Shown: positions 24,799-33,469 of the stretch, one piece after another
Numbering within the stretch: the first letter of the stretch is position 1
How the letters are laid out: the number at the start of each line of letters is the position of its first letter
Origin: Burkholderia sp. FERM BP-3421
GTDB lineage: Bacteria; Pseudomonadota; Gammaproteobacteria; Burkholderiales; Burkholderiaceae
Direction of reading: 5' to 3'
Assembly (NCBI RefSeq): GCF_028657905.1
Contig: NZ_CP117782.1
Location: 3,472,001-3,536,000 of the forward strand
DNA length: 64,000 bases
Notes under the pieces: generated by a model
Database searches by the model: none
What the model was told of the DNA's origin: nothing
Seen by the model: the letters and a program-made list of their open reading frames with translations, nothing else
Position numbers and translations under genes: made by a program

Positions 24799-26082
24799 AT
24801 GAATTGGGCGGCGACAAGAATCGGCGGGCGTTTCCACTACGGATGGCTGGCGGCGGCGGTGGTGTTTCTGGTGCTGCTCGCGGCGGCGGGCACGCGCGCG
24901 ACGCCGAGCGTGCTGATGGTGCCGCTCGAACGCGAACTGGGCTGGTCGCGCGCGACGATCTCCCTGGCGATCTCGGTGAACATCGCGCTGTACGGCCTGA
25001 CCGGGCCGTTCGCGGCGGCGGCGATGCAGCGTTTCGGCGTACGGCCGACGATCCTGAGCGCGCTGACGGTGATGGGCGCGGGAGTCGCGCTGTCGTCGCT
25101 GATGACCGCGACCTGGCAGATGGTGCTGATCTGGGGCGTGATGGTGGGCGGGGCGACGGGTGTCGCGGCGCTGACCTTGTCGGCGACCTTCGTCACGCGC
25201 TGGTTCAGCGCGCGGCGCGGCCTCGTGATGGGGCTGTTGACGGCCAGCTCGGCGACCGGCCAGCTGGTGTTCCTGCCGATGCTCGCGGCGGTCGCGCAGC
25301 GCCACGGCTGGCGGCCGGTGGTGCTGGTGGTCGCGCTCGCGGTCGCGCTGGTGGTGCCGCTGGTCGCGTTCCTGCTGCCGGAGCGCCCGGCCGATCTGCG
25401 GCTGCGGCCGTACGGCGAGCCCGCCGACGCGCCGGTCGTGCCCGAAGGCCCGAAGCAGAATCCGCTCGCGGTCGCGTTCGGCACGCTGTTCTCGGCGGCG
25501 CGCACGCGCGACTTCTGGCTGCTGTTCTTCAGCTTCTTCATCTGCGGCGCGAGCACCAACGGCTACGTCGGCACCCATCTGATCGCGATGTGCAGCGACT
25601 ACGGCATGTCGGAGGTGCAGGGCGCGTCGCTGCTGGCCGCGATGGGCGTGTTCGACCTGGTCGGCACGACGCTGTCGGGCTGGCTGTCGGATCGCTACGA
25701 CAGCCGCGTGCTGCTGTTCTGGTACTACGGGCTGCGCGGGCTGTCGCTGATCTACCTGCCGCATGCGTTCGGCATCGATTTCTTCGGCCTGCCGCTGTTC
25801 GCGGTGTTCTACGGGCTCGACTGGATCGCGACCGTGCCGCCCACCGTGCGGCTCGCGACCGACGTATACGGCAAGGCGGCGGCGCCCGTGGTGTTCGGCT
25901 GGATCGTCGCGGGGCACCAGCTGGGCGCGGCGTTCGCGGCGCTGGGCGCGGGGCTCCTGCGCGCGAGCCTCGGCACCTACACGCTCGCGTCGATGATCTC
26001 GGGCGGACTGTGCATCGTCGGGGCCGTGATCGTGCTGCGGATCAAGCGCGGCGCGCCGCGCGCGCAGGCGGCCGCGGCCTGA
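24799..26082 (+). CDS. MFS transporter (oxalate/formate antiporter-like branch)
   Basis: A 427-residue major facilitator with about 12 membrane helices and a central cytoplasmic loop (about 195-220). The first loop has the RFGVRPTILSALTV variant of motif A, and LSGWLSDRYDSR is its C-terminal repeat. I start at ATG 24799, which has AGGAG eight bases upstream; the open frame before it has no support. Under control of the adjacent TetR repressor it is likely an efflux or uptake pump for a small organic acid or drug. The substrate cannot be read. Confidence 0.88.
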   Translation: MNWAATRIGGRFHYGWLAAAVVFLVLLAAAGTRATPSVLMVPLERELGWSRATISLAISVNIALYGLTGPFAAAAMQRFGVRPTILSALTVMGAGVALSSLMTATWQMVLIWGVMVGGATGVAALTLSATFVTRWFSARRGLVMGLLTASSATGQLVFLPMLAAVAQRHGWRPVVLVVALAVALVVPLVAFLLPERPADLRLRPYGEPADAPVVPEGPKQNPLAVAFGTLFSAARTRDFWLLFFSFFICGASTNGYVGTHLIAMCSDYGMSEVQGASLLAAMGVFDLVGTTLSGWLSDRYDSRVLLFWYYGLRGLSLIYLPHAFGIDFFGLPLFAVFYGLDWIATVPPTVRLATDVYGKAAAPVVFGWIVAGHQLGAAFAALGAGLLRASLGTYTLASMISGGLCIVGAVIVLRIKRGAPRAQAAAA

Positions 26083-26215
26083 CGGCGGCGCCGGGAGCAA
26101 AGCAGAAAGCGCGATTTGCATTGGTGTGATGGATCGGGCGAGGCGGGGCGCGAGCGGTTATGCTTGCGGTTCTTCCCGGAATGCCGCGCCCTCTTTCATT
26201 TCGCAAGGAACCCGC

Positions 26216-26821
26216 ATGACCGTCAAACCCGCCCCGACCTCCGTCTCGATTCACGAACTGATCGCCGGCCGCTGGAGCCCGCGCGCCTACTCGAACGCGC
26301 CGGTCAGCGCCGCAGACCTGCTGGCGGTGCTGGAAGCCGCGCGCTGGGCGCCGTCGGCGTACAACGCGCAGCCGTGGCGTTTCATCGTGTTCGACCGCAA
26401 TCGGGACGAGGCCGCCTACAAGCGCGCGTTCGCCACGCTGGTGCCGTTCAACCAGGGCTGGAATGCTCCCGCGCCGGTGCTGATCGCGGTGACCGCGCAC
26501 ACCGTCAACACGAAGGGCGAGCCGAGTCCCACCGCGCTGTACGACGCGGGCGCGGCCGGCTTGTCGCTGGTGCTGCAGGCGCATGCGCTCGGCCTGGCCG
26601 CGCACCAGATGGCGGGCTTCGATGCGAAGGCGCTGCGCGAGGCGTTCCGCGTGCCGGCGGATGTCGCGATTCCCGCCGTCATTTCGCTCGGCCACTATGG
26701 CGACGCGGACAAGCTCGATCCGGTGCTGCGCGAGCGCGAGCGCGCGCCGCGTACCCGCCACGCGCTCGGTGAGGTGGCCTATGCGGGGGCCTGGAAGACG
26801 CCGTACCCGACCGTCGCCTGA
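26216..26821 (+). CDS. Nitroreductase-family FMN oxidoreductase
   Basis: A 201-residue protein with nitroreductase hallmarks: SIHELIAGRWSPRAYSN near the N-terminus, the AARWAPSAYNAQPWRFIVF FMN-binding region (about residues 40-58), and AAGLSLVLQAHALGLAAHQM with the following GY/GF loop. Members reduce nitro groups, quinones or other acceptors with NAD(P)H and act as dimers in the cytoplasm. Start ATG 26216 follows AAGGA. It stands alone; a physiological substrate is not indicated. Confidence 0.85.
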   Translation: MTVKPAPTSVSIHELIAGRWSPRAYSNAPVSAADLLAVLEAARWAPSAYNAQPWRFIVFDRNRDEAAYKRAFATLVPFNQGWNAPAPVLIAVTAHTVNTKGEPSPTALYDAGAAGLSLVLQAHALGLAAHQMAGFDAKALREAFRVPADVAIPAVISLGHYGDADKLDPVLRERERAPRTRHALGEVAYAGAWKTPYPTVA

Positions 26822-27035
26822 GCGAGCCCGCTCGGGCCGGGCTCCCGACCCCGCGCGAGCGGGGCGTCTGAAAAATCGCTCCGGATCGCGCCCGGTGTCG
26901 TGCGCACCCGCGGCGGCGGGCCCGCCCAGGCCCGGACGATGCATGATCCGGGCGAGGCCCGGTTGTGACCGGGCCGCTTTCATGATAAAAACCCGGTCCT
27001 TCCGTTTTCGCGCCTGCCCAGCGGCGGCTTGAGCC

Positions 27036-28295
27036 ATGACTTATTGCGCGATTGACTTCGGCACGTCCAACTCCGCGGTGGCGCTGCCGGACGGCGAGGG
27101 CGCCATGCGCCTCGCGCCCGTCGAGGGCGAGCACCTGACTCTGCCCACCGCGATCTTCTTCAACAACGACGAGGGCGCCCGCGAGTACGGGCGCGCCGCG
27201 CTCGCGTCGTATATCGACGGCTTCGACGGGCGGTTGATGCGCTCGTTGAAGAGCATCCTCGGTTCGGCGCTCGCGGAAACCACGACCGACCTCGGCGACG
27301 GCTCGGCGATCGCGTACACCGACGTGATCGCGCAGTTCATGCTGCACCTGAAGCAGAAGGCGCAGGCCTGCGCGGGCGTCGCGCCGCGGCGGGCGGTGCT
27401 GGGCCGGCCGGTGTTCTTCGTCGACGACGATCCGCAGGCCGACCGCCTCGCGCAGCAGCAGCTTGAAGCGGCCGCGCGCTCGGTCGGGTTCGAGGACGTG
27501 CATTTCCAGTACGAGCCGATCGCGGCCGCGTTCGACTACGAATCGCGGCAGGCGGAAGAGCGGCTCGTGCTGGTCGCCGACATCGGCGGCGGCACGTCGG
27601 ACTTCTCGCTGGTGCGGGTGGGGCCTGAGCGGATGCGACATCTCGAACGCAAGGGCGACGTGCTCGCGCACCACGGCGTGCACGTCGCGGGCACCGACTA
27701 CGACCGGCGCGTGGAGCTGTCGTCGATCCTGCCCGCGTTCGGCTACCGCGCGCTCGATCCCGAGGGGCGCGAGCTGCCGAACCGCATCTACTTCGATCTC
27801 GCGACCTGGCACCTGATCAACACGGTGTACACGCCCAAGCGCATCGGCGAGCTGAAGCTGATGAAGCACCTGTACCTCGAGGTCCGGCAGTACGAGCGCC
27901 TGCTGCGCGTGCTGGAGCAGCGGTTCGGCCACGCGCTGATGGCGCGCGCGGAAGAGGCGAAGATCGGGGTGTCGGCGGGCGGGGAGACGATGATCGACCT
28001 GAACGACGTCGAGGAGGATTTGCAGATCGCATTCGATGCGTCGCGGCTGATCGACGCGAGCCGCGACGACACCGCGCGGATCGTCGCGGCCGCGCGCGAG
28101 ACCGTGCGGCTTGCCGGCATCGCGCCGCGCGAGGTCGGCGCGCTGTACTTCACGGGCGGCTCGACCGGGCTCGCGTTCCTGTCCGGCGCGCTCGCCCAGG
28201 CGTTTCCGGACGCGCAGCCGGTTTACGGCGACCGCCTCGCGAGCGTGGCGACGGGCCTCGGCATTTACGCGCGGCGCCTGTTCGCGGGCGCGTGA
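27036..28295 (+). CDS. YegD-like Hsp70-family ATPase without substrate-binding domain
   Basis: A 419-residue protein made only of an actin/Hsp70 ATPase fold: phosphate-1 loop AIDFGTSNSAVAL (residues 5-17), phosphate-2 VADIGGGTSDFSLV (about 187-200), and the adenosine motif ALYFTGGSTGLAFL near 375. The DnaK substrate-binding beta-domain and lid are missing, as in Escherichia coli YegD. It is probably a specialised chaperone or regulator. No DnaJ or GrpE partner is nearby. A strong bidirectional terminator follows. Confidence 0.88.
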   Translation: MTYCAIDFGTSNSAVALPDGEGAMRLAPVEGEHLTLPTAIFFNNDEGAREYGRAALASYIDGFDGRLMRSLKSILGSALAETTTDLGDGSAIAYTDVIAQFMLHLKQKAQACAGVAPRRAVLGRPVFFVDDDPQADRLAQQQLEAAARSVGFEDVHFQYEPIAAAFDYESRQAEERLVLVADIGGGTSDFSLVRVGPERMRHLERKGDVLAHHGVHVAGTDYDRRVELSSILPAFGYRALDPEGRELPNRIYFDLATWHLINTVYTPKRIGELKLMKHLYLEVRQYERLLRVLEQRFGHALMARAEEAKIGVSAGGETMIDLNDVEEDLQIAFDASRLIDASRDDTARIVAAARETVRLAGIAPREVGALYFTGGSTGLAFLSGALAQAFPDAQPVYGDRLASVATGLGIYARRLFAGA

Positions 28296-28313
28296 CGTGC
28301 GGCGCACGCAAAC

Positions 28314-28342
28314 AAAAAGCCCCGCCGGAGCGGGGCTTTTTT
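28314..28342. terminator. Bidirectional rho-independent terminator (hsp70-like / csp)
   Basis: AAAAAGCCCCGC (28314-28325), loop CGGA, and GCGGGGCTTTTTT (28330-28342) make a perfect stem flanked by A and T runs. It lies between the convergent Hsp70-like and cold-shock genes and can stop both. Confidence 0.92.
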
Positions 28343-28364
28343 CATGAGCAGCGAAATCGCGCGC

Positions 28365-28568
28365 TTACAGCGGCTTGATGTTCGCAGCTTGCAGACCCTT
28401 CGGGCCGTTCTTGACTTCGAACTCGACCTTTTGGTTTTCTTGCAGCGTCTTGAAACCGTCGATCTTGATTTCCGAGAAGTGCGCGAACAGATCGTCGCCG
28501 CCGCCTTCCGGGGTGATGAAGCCGAAGCCCTTAGCGTCGTTGAACCACTTAACGGTGCCGGTTGCCAT
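28365..28568 (-). CDS. cspA: Cold-shock protein, CspA family
   Basis: A 67-residue single cold-shock domain. It begins MATGTVKWFND and carries RNP1 (KGFGFI) and RNP2-like (LFAHFS) nucleic-acid-binding motifs. It ends GLQAANIKPL, the usual C-terminus of Burkholderia Csp proteins. It binds single-stranded RNA and DNA and melts mRNA structure. Start ATG 28568 follows AGGAAAAAG. The long AT-rich leader upstream is typical for csp genes. Which Csp paralogue it is cannot be told. Confidence 0.95.
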   Translation of the reverse strand: MATGTVKWFNDAKGFGFITPEGGGDDLFAHFSEIKIDGFKTLQENQKVEFEVKNGPKGLQAANIKPL

Positions 28569-29004
28569 ATTACTTTTTCCTAAAAATGTAAAACAGGGCC
28601 GAAGCCCGGGGAGTGCATGAAAATCAAGGAAGGGGGTAATGGGACCAACCGGAGTACCGTTGATGGGCGAACTACGAAAGAACCTATTCACACACTCGCC
28701 GCTTGAAATCCTGCCCGAACTTTATACGGCTAATTTTTTCGCCGGTCAACCGGATTTCCGTATTCGCTACAGAATCTTCGGGATAACCCTGAATTCTAGC
28801 TTACAAAACTTGCAAATGTGCTCACTTTTTTGTGGGGGCTGATCGATTTTGCGTCCCCATTCAGGTGCAACCGTTTAAACTACGCGCCGCGCGGAAGGGT
28901 TGCTCCGATCGGGTAATCCACCCCCCAAGAATGCATGTGCGGGACCGCCCCGGGCACTAGCCGGCGGCGATGTCGACCGTGCTTTTCGAGACACAGGAGA
29001 GGTT
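28569..29004. other. Divergent leader region between csp and an amino-acid permease
   Basis: No gene is supported. The left half is AT-rich and probably holds the leftward csp promoter and its long untranslated leader. The right half contains the AGGAG ribosome binding site (28995-28999) of the permease. No riboswitch structure is recognised. Confidence 0.5.
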
Positions 29005-30603
29005 GTGAAGAGTTCTATTCAACGGAACATCGGTCCGTTCGCATTGATGCTGACCGGGCTGGGTTCGATCATCGGCTCGGGCTGGCTGTTCGGTGCGTGG
29101 AAGGCCGCGAAGATCGCCGGCCCGGCGGCGATCTGCGCGTGGATCATCGGCGCGGTGGTGATTCTCGCGATCGCGCTGACCTACGCGGAGCTGGGCGCGA
29201 TGTTCCCCGAGTCGGGCGGCATGGTGCGCTACGCGCGCTACTCGCACGGCGCGCTGGTGGGCTTCATCAGCGCATGGGCGAACTGGATCGCGATCGTCTC
29301 GGTGATTCCGATCGAGGCGGAGGCGTCGATCCAGTACATGAGCACCTGGCCGTATGAATGGGCGCACAACCTGTTCATCAACGGGGAGTTGACAACACCC
29401 GGGCTGCTGCTGTCGGCGCTGCTCGTGATCGTCTACTTCCTGCTCAACTACTGGGGCGTGAAGCTGTTTGCGCGCGCCAACACCGCGATCACGATCTTCA
29501 AGTTCCTGATCCCGGGCCTGACGATCCTCGGCCTGATCCTGACGAGCTTCCACAGCGAGAACCTCGGCACCACGTCGAACGCCACGTTCGCGCCGTACGG
29601 CTGGTCGGCGGTGCTGACCGCGGTGGCGACGAGCGGCATCGTGTTCGCGTTCAACGGCTTCCAGAGCCCGATCAACCTCGCCGGCGAGGCGCGCAATCCG
29701 TCGCGCAGCGTGCCGTTCGCGGTGATCGCGTCGATCCTGATCGCGCTCGTGATCTACGTGCTGCTGCAGATCGCCTATATCGGCGCGGTGAACCCGGCCG
29801 ACGTCGCGAAGGGCTGGTCGCACTTCAACTTCGCGTCGCCGTTCGCGGAACTGGCGATCGCGCTGAACCTGAACTGGCTCGCGATCCTGCTGTACGTCGA
29901 TGCGTTCGTGAGCCCGAGCGGCACCGGCACCACCTACATGGCGACCACCACGCGGATGATCTACGCGATGGAGCGCAACAACACGATGCCGAAGATGTTC
30001 GGCAACGTGCACCCGTTCTACGGCGTGCCGCGTCAGGCGATGTGGTTCAACCTGATCGTGTCCTTCGTCTTCCTGTTCTTCTTCCGCGGCTGGAGCTCGC
30101 TCGCGGCGGTGATCTCGGTCGCGACGGTGATTTCCTACCTGACCGGCCCGATCAGCCTGATGGCGCTGCGCCGCGCGGCGACCGACCTCGATCGTCCGCT
30201 GTCGATCCCGGGCATGAAGCTGATCGCGCCGTTCGCGTTCGTCTGCGCGTCGCTGATCCTGTACTGGGCGAAATGGCCGCTGACGGGCGAGATCATCCTG
30301 CTGATGGTCGTCGCGCTGCCGGTCTACTTCTACTTTCAGGGCAAGTCCGGCTGGACCGGCTGGAGCCGCGACCTGAAGGCGGCCTGGTGGCTCGTCGCCT
30401 ACCTGCCGACGATGGCCGTGCTGTCGCTGATCGGCAGCAAGGAATTCGGCGGTCATGGCCTGATGCCGTACGGCTGGGACATGCTGATCGTGGCGGCGAT
30501 CTCGCTCGTGTTCTACTTCTGGGGCGTGAACACCGGTTACCGCACCGAGTACCTGAACGAACGCGAATCGCACGACGAAATCCTGGAAGGCGTCGGCGCC
30601 TGA
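29005..30603 (+). CDS. APC-family amino-acid permease
   Basis: A 532-residue transporter with about 12-14 membrane helices. I use GTG 29005 (VKSSIQRNIGPFALM), which has AGGAG five bases upstream. The upstream extension to 28900 is low-complexity and lacks a ribosome binding site. The consensus LTGLGSIIGSGWLFGAWKAA in helix 1 and FNGFQSPINLAGEARNPSR in helix 6 place it in the APC superfamily, near aspartate:proton symporter-like proteins. It imports an amino acid by proton symport; the substrate is inferred only. A perfect terminator follows the stop. Confidence 0.88.
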   Translation: MKSSIQRNIGPFALMLTGLGSIIGSGWLFGAWKAAKIAGPAAICAWIIGAVVILAIALTYAELGAMFPESGGMVRYARYSHGALVGFISAWANWIAIVSVIPIEAEASIQYMSTWPYEWAHNLFINGELTTPGLLLSALLVIVYFLLNYWGVKLFARANTAITIFKFLIPGLTILGLILTSFHSENLGTTSNATFAPYGWSAVLTAVATSGIVFAFNGFQSPINLAGEARNPSRSVPFAVIASILIALVIYVLLQIAYIGAVNPADVAKGWSHFNFASPFAELAIALNLNWLAILLYVDAFVSPSGTGTTYMATTTRMIYAMERNNTMPKMFGNVHPFYGVPRQAMWFNLIVSFVFLFFFRGWSSLAAVISVATVISYLTGPISLMALRRAATDLDRPLSIPGMKLIAPFAFVCASLILYWAKWPLTGEIILLMVVALPVYFYFQGKSGWTGWSRDLKAAWWLVAYLPTMAVLSLIGSKEFGGHGLMPYGWDMLIVAAISLVFYFWGVNTGYRTEYLNERESHDEILEGVGA

Positions 30604-30635
30604 GTCTTTCGTCGCGCGCCGACGTTCCCGCATGC

Positions 30636-30669
30636 AAAAGCCCGCCGGCGATTCGCCGGCGGGCTTTTT
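30636..30669. terminator. Bidirectional rho-independent terminator (permease / dioxygenase)
   Basis: AAAAGCCCGCCGGCG (30636-30650), loop ATT, and CGCCGGCGGGCTTTT (30654-30668) followed by one more T form a perfect 15-bp stem. It lies between the convergent permease and the dioxygenase gene. Confidence 0.92.
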
Positions 30670-30698
30670 CCTTGCGCGCGAGGATGGCCGCGCGCGGC

Positions 30699-31490
30699 TC
30701 AGGCGCGAGCGGAGCCGAACACGTAGTTCGTCATCGCGAGCATCCGCTGATAGGTGCCGAGCGATTGGATGCCGAGCTGATAGTCGTCGTCGGCCGCGCC
30801 GAGCGCGGCGAACACCGGTAGCAGATGCTCGTCGGTCGGGTGCATGAGCGCCGCATGCGGCGCCTGGCGGCGGTAGTCGAGCAGCGCGTCGAGGTCGCGC
30901 GCGGCGAGGCGGGACTCGAACCAGTCCGTGAAGACCGCGACGCGCGGGTCGGCGTCGGCGGGCGCCGCGCCGAAATCGGCGGCGCGCAGGTTGTGCGTGA
31001 TCTGGCCCGAGCCGATCACCATCACGCCTTCGTCGCGCAGCGGCCGCAGCGCACGGCCGACGCGGAAGTGGTGGCCCGGGTCGGCGAGCGGCTGGATCGA
31101 CAACTGGGCGACCGGGATGTCGGCGTCAGGGAACATCAGCAGCATCGGCACCCATGCGCCGTGGTCGAGGCCATGCGCTTGCGTGGCCGTCTCGATGCCG
31201 GCCTCGCCGAGCAGCCCGGCCGCGCGCCGCGCCAGCTCGGGCGCGCCCGGCGCGGGATAGCGCAGCGCATACAGCGGGGCCGGGAAGCCGTGGAAATCGT
31301 GGATCGTGTCCGGATGCTCGGCGGTGCTCGCGACCGGCTGCCGGGTGCCCCAGTGCGCGGACAGGATCAGCACCGCGCGCGGGCGCGGCAGCTCGGCGCC
31401 GAGCCGGGTGAATGCGGCGGACGGCAGGGCGGGGTCGAGCGGCAGCGTGGGCGCGCCGTGCGACAGGTAGACAGCGGGAAGGCGGGTCAT
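30699..31490 (-). CDS. ygiD: DODA-type extradiol dioxygenase, YgiD-like
   Basis: A 263-residue protein of the class III extradiol ring-cleavage family. Conserved features are YLSHGAPTLPLD near the N-terminus (His metal ligand), ILSAHWGT (second His), LDHGAWVPM and GSGQITHNL. In Escherichia coli YgiD is a 4,5-DOPA-extradiol dioxygenase using zinc or iron. Start ATG 31490 has GGAG six bases upstream. It is a single gene, divergent from nothing obvious. The physiological substrate here is unknown. Confidence 0.88.
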   Translation of the reverse strand: MTRLPAVYLSHGAPTLPLDPALPSAAFTRLGAELPRPRAVLILSAHWGTRQPVASTAEHPDTIHDFHGFPAPLYALRYPAPGAPELARRAAGLLGEAGIETATQAHGLDHGAWVPMLLMFPDADIPVAQLSIQPLADPGHHFRVGRALRPLRDEGVMVIGSGQITHNLRAADFGAAPADADPRVAVFTDWFESRLAARDLDALLDYRRQAPHAALMHPTDEHLLPVFAALGAADDDYQLGIQSLGTYQRMLAMTNYVFGSARA

Positions 31491-31614
31491 GCGGGGCTCC
31501 GGGAAGCAGGTTCTGCCGACCACTATAGAGGCGGATTCCGCATGGATAAATGCGGAAAGAGGATTTGATTGAATCCTTCTGGTTGTTAATCGCTGCGCGG
31601 CCGGGGGCCGGCGT

Positions 31615-32211
31615 TCAACCGTTTTCGTTCAGCCCGGACCACGGCGTGGTGAGGCGCGCGTCGAGCGGGAACAAGTCGAGGACGCGGGCCGCCGTGTGGT
31701 CGACCAGTTCGTCGATCGTCTTCGGCATCGCGTAGAACGCGGGCAAGGGGGGGAAGATCACGCCGCCCATCTCGGTCACGGCGGTCATGTTGCGCAGATG
31801 CGCGAGGTTGAACGGCGTTTCGCGCACCATCAGCACGAGGCGGCGACGCTCCTTGAGCGTGACGTCCGCAGCGCGCGCGATCAGGTTGTCGGACAGGCCG
31901 TGCGCGATGCTCGCGAGGGTTTTCATGGAGCAGGGCGCGACGATCATGCCCTCGGTCGCGAACGAGCCCGACGCGATGGTCGCGCCGACGTCGCGCACCG
32001 AATGCACGACGTCGGCGCGCGCGTGCACGGCGTCCTTCGACAGTTGCAGCTCGTGCTGGATGTTGAGCCAGCCGGCCGCGGACACGAGCAGGTGCGTCTC
32101 GACGCCGCCCGCCGCGCGCAGCAGATCGAGCACGCGCAGGCCGTAGATCGCGCCCGTCGCGCCGGTGATCGCGACGATCAGCCGGCGCGGGGCCGCGCCG
32201 CGTCCATTCAC
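31615..32211 (-). CDS. ubiX: UbiX, flavin prenyltransferase
   Basis: A 198-residue protein with the UbiX/Pad1 flavoprotein fold: IVAITGATGAIYGLRVLDLL near the N-terminus, the IVAPCSMKTLASIAHGLSDNLI FMN-binding region, LMVRETPFNLAHLRNM, and the C-terminal GGVIFPPLPAFY. UbiX joins dimethylallyl phosphate to FMN to make prenyl-FMN, the cofactor of the UbiD decarboxylase in ubiquinone synthesis. It is the last gene of hemA-prfA-prmC-grxD-ubiX, 10 bases after grxD. Confidence 0.95.
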   Translation of the reverse strand: MNGRGAAPRRLIVAITGATGAIYGLRVLDLLRAAGGVETHLLVSAAGWLNIQHELQLSKDAVHARADVVHSVRDVGATIASGSFATEGMIVAPCSMKTLASIAHGLSDNLIARAADVTLKERRRLVLMVRETPFNLAHLRNMTAVTEMGGVIFPPLPAFYAMPKTIDELVDHTAARVLDLFPLDARLTTPWSGLNENG

Positions 32212-32221
32212 GGCGAGGGGG

Positions 32222-32533
32222 TCAGGCCGACGCGAACAGCTGCTGCAGTTCGCCGGACTGGTACATCTCCATCATGATGTCCGAGCCGCCGACGAACTCG
32301 CCCTTCACGTACAGCTGCGGGATGGTCGGCCAGTTCGAGAATTCCTTGATGCCCTGGCGGATTTCCTCGTCCTCGAGGACGTTGACCGTCTTGAACTGGT
32401 CGACGCCGCAGGCCTTCAGGACCTGCACGGCGCGGCCCGAGAAGCCGCACATCGGGAATTGCGCGTTGCCCTTCATGAAGAGCACGACCTGATTTTCGTC
32501 GACGATTTGCTTGATGCGTTGTTGGGTGTCCAT
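32222..32533 (-). CDS. grxD: Monothiol glutaredoxin Grx4
   Basis: A 103-residue monothiol glutaredoxin. The active site is M-C-G-F-S (Cys29) in a KGNAQFPMCGFS context. WPTIPQLYVKGEFVGGSDI binds glutathione. Grx4 carries [2Fe-2S] clusters, often with BolA, for iron-sulfur trafficking. It follows prmC by 77 bases and precedes ubiX by 10 bases on the same strand. Confidence 0.96.
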   Translation of the reverse strand: MDTQQRIKQIVDENQVVLFMKGNAQFPMCGFSGRAVQVLKACGVDQFKTVNVLEDEEIRQGIKEFSNWPTIPQLYVKGEFVGGSDIMMEMYQSGELQQLFASA

Positions 32534-32610
32534 GACTGACCTTGAAATGCGGGGCAATAGATGCGGAATGATACTGGATTTCACCGCGGCCGGCCGACGC
32601 CGGGCGCGCG

Positions 32611-33459
32611 TCAGCCGGGGCGGCGGCCGCCCGTGGCCCGCTCGATCGCGGCGAGGTCGGTGAGCGATTCGACCGCCTCGAAGCCGGCGTCGGCGAGCAG
32701 CGCGCGTACGGCCTCCGCCTGATCGTAGCCGTGCTCGATCCACAGCGCGCCGCCCGGCGCGAGGAAGGCGGCCGCGCCGGCCGCGATCGCGCGGATCGCG
32801 CTCAGGCCGTCGGCCTCGTCCGTGAGCGCGCCGCGCGGTTCGAAGCGCAGGTCGCCCTGGTCGAGGTGCGGATCGTGCCGCGCGATGTAGGGCGGATTGC
32901 TGACGATCGCCTCGAAGCGCAGCGCCGGATCGAGCGCCTCGTACCAGTCGCTGCGCAGCCAGTGCGGCGCGCCGCCCGGCCGGTTCGCGGCGAGCAGCCT
33001 GCGTGCGTTGCGCTGCGCGACGTCGAGCGCGTCTTCGGACTGGTCGAGCGCCCAGATGCGCGCGTCCGGCCGTTCGGCGGCGATCGCGATCGCGATCGCG
33101 CCGCTGCCGGTGCCGAGGTCGAGCACGCACGGCGCGGCGATGCCGTCGAGCGCGTCGAGCGCGGTTTCGACCAGCAGCTCGGTTTCCGGCCGCGGGATCA
33201 GCACCGCGGGCGTGACCTCGAATTCGAGGCCGAAGAATTCGCGCGTGCCGACCAGTTGCGCGACCGGCTCGCCGGCCGCGCGGCGCGCCTCGAGCGCGAG
33301 GTAGCGCGCGATCGCGGCGGCGTCGAGCGGGGCGTCCGCGCGCGTGATCAACTGGGTGCGGGTCCAGCCGAGCGCGTGGGCGAGCAGGATTCGCGCGTCG
33401 ACCGCGTCGAGCGATGACGCGCGCAGCAGTTCGGCGGCGGTGGCGGGCGTGGCGTGCAT
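32611..33459 (-). CDS. prmC: PrmC, release-factor glutamine methyltransferase
   Basis: A 282-residue enzyme with the N-terminal helical PrmC domain and a SAM-binding core: VLDLGTGSGAIAIAIA (motif I), the AVLIPRPETELLVE loop before it, and the catalytic VSNPPYIA motif. It methylates the Gln of the GGQ motif of release factors 1 and 2. It lies 10 bases downstream of prfA, its substrate's gene, the usual arrangement. Confidence 0.96.
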   Translation of the reverse strand: MHATPATAAELLRASSLDAVDARILLAHALGWTRTQLITRADAPLDAAAIARYLALEARRAAGEPVAQLVGTREFFGLEFEVTPAVLIPRPETELLVETALDALDGIAAPCVLDLGTGSGAIAIAIAAERPDARIWALDQSEDALDVAQRNARRLLAANRPGGAPHWLRSDWYEALDPALRFEAIVSNPPYIARHDPHLDQGDLRFEPRGALTDEADGLSAIRAIAAGAAAFLAPGGALWIEHGYDQAEAVRALLADAGFEAVESLTDLAAIERATGGRRPG

Positions 33460-33469
33460 CGCGGGCGGG

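Noticed and set aside
26822..27035. GC-rich inverted repeats between the nitroreductase and Hsp70-like genes as a terminator
   Set aside because: CCCCGC-gcga-GCGGGG is followed by a mixed tail rather than a T-run; too weak to call.
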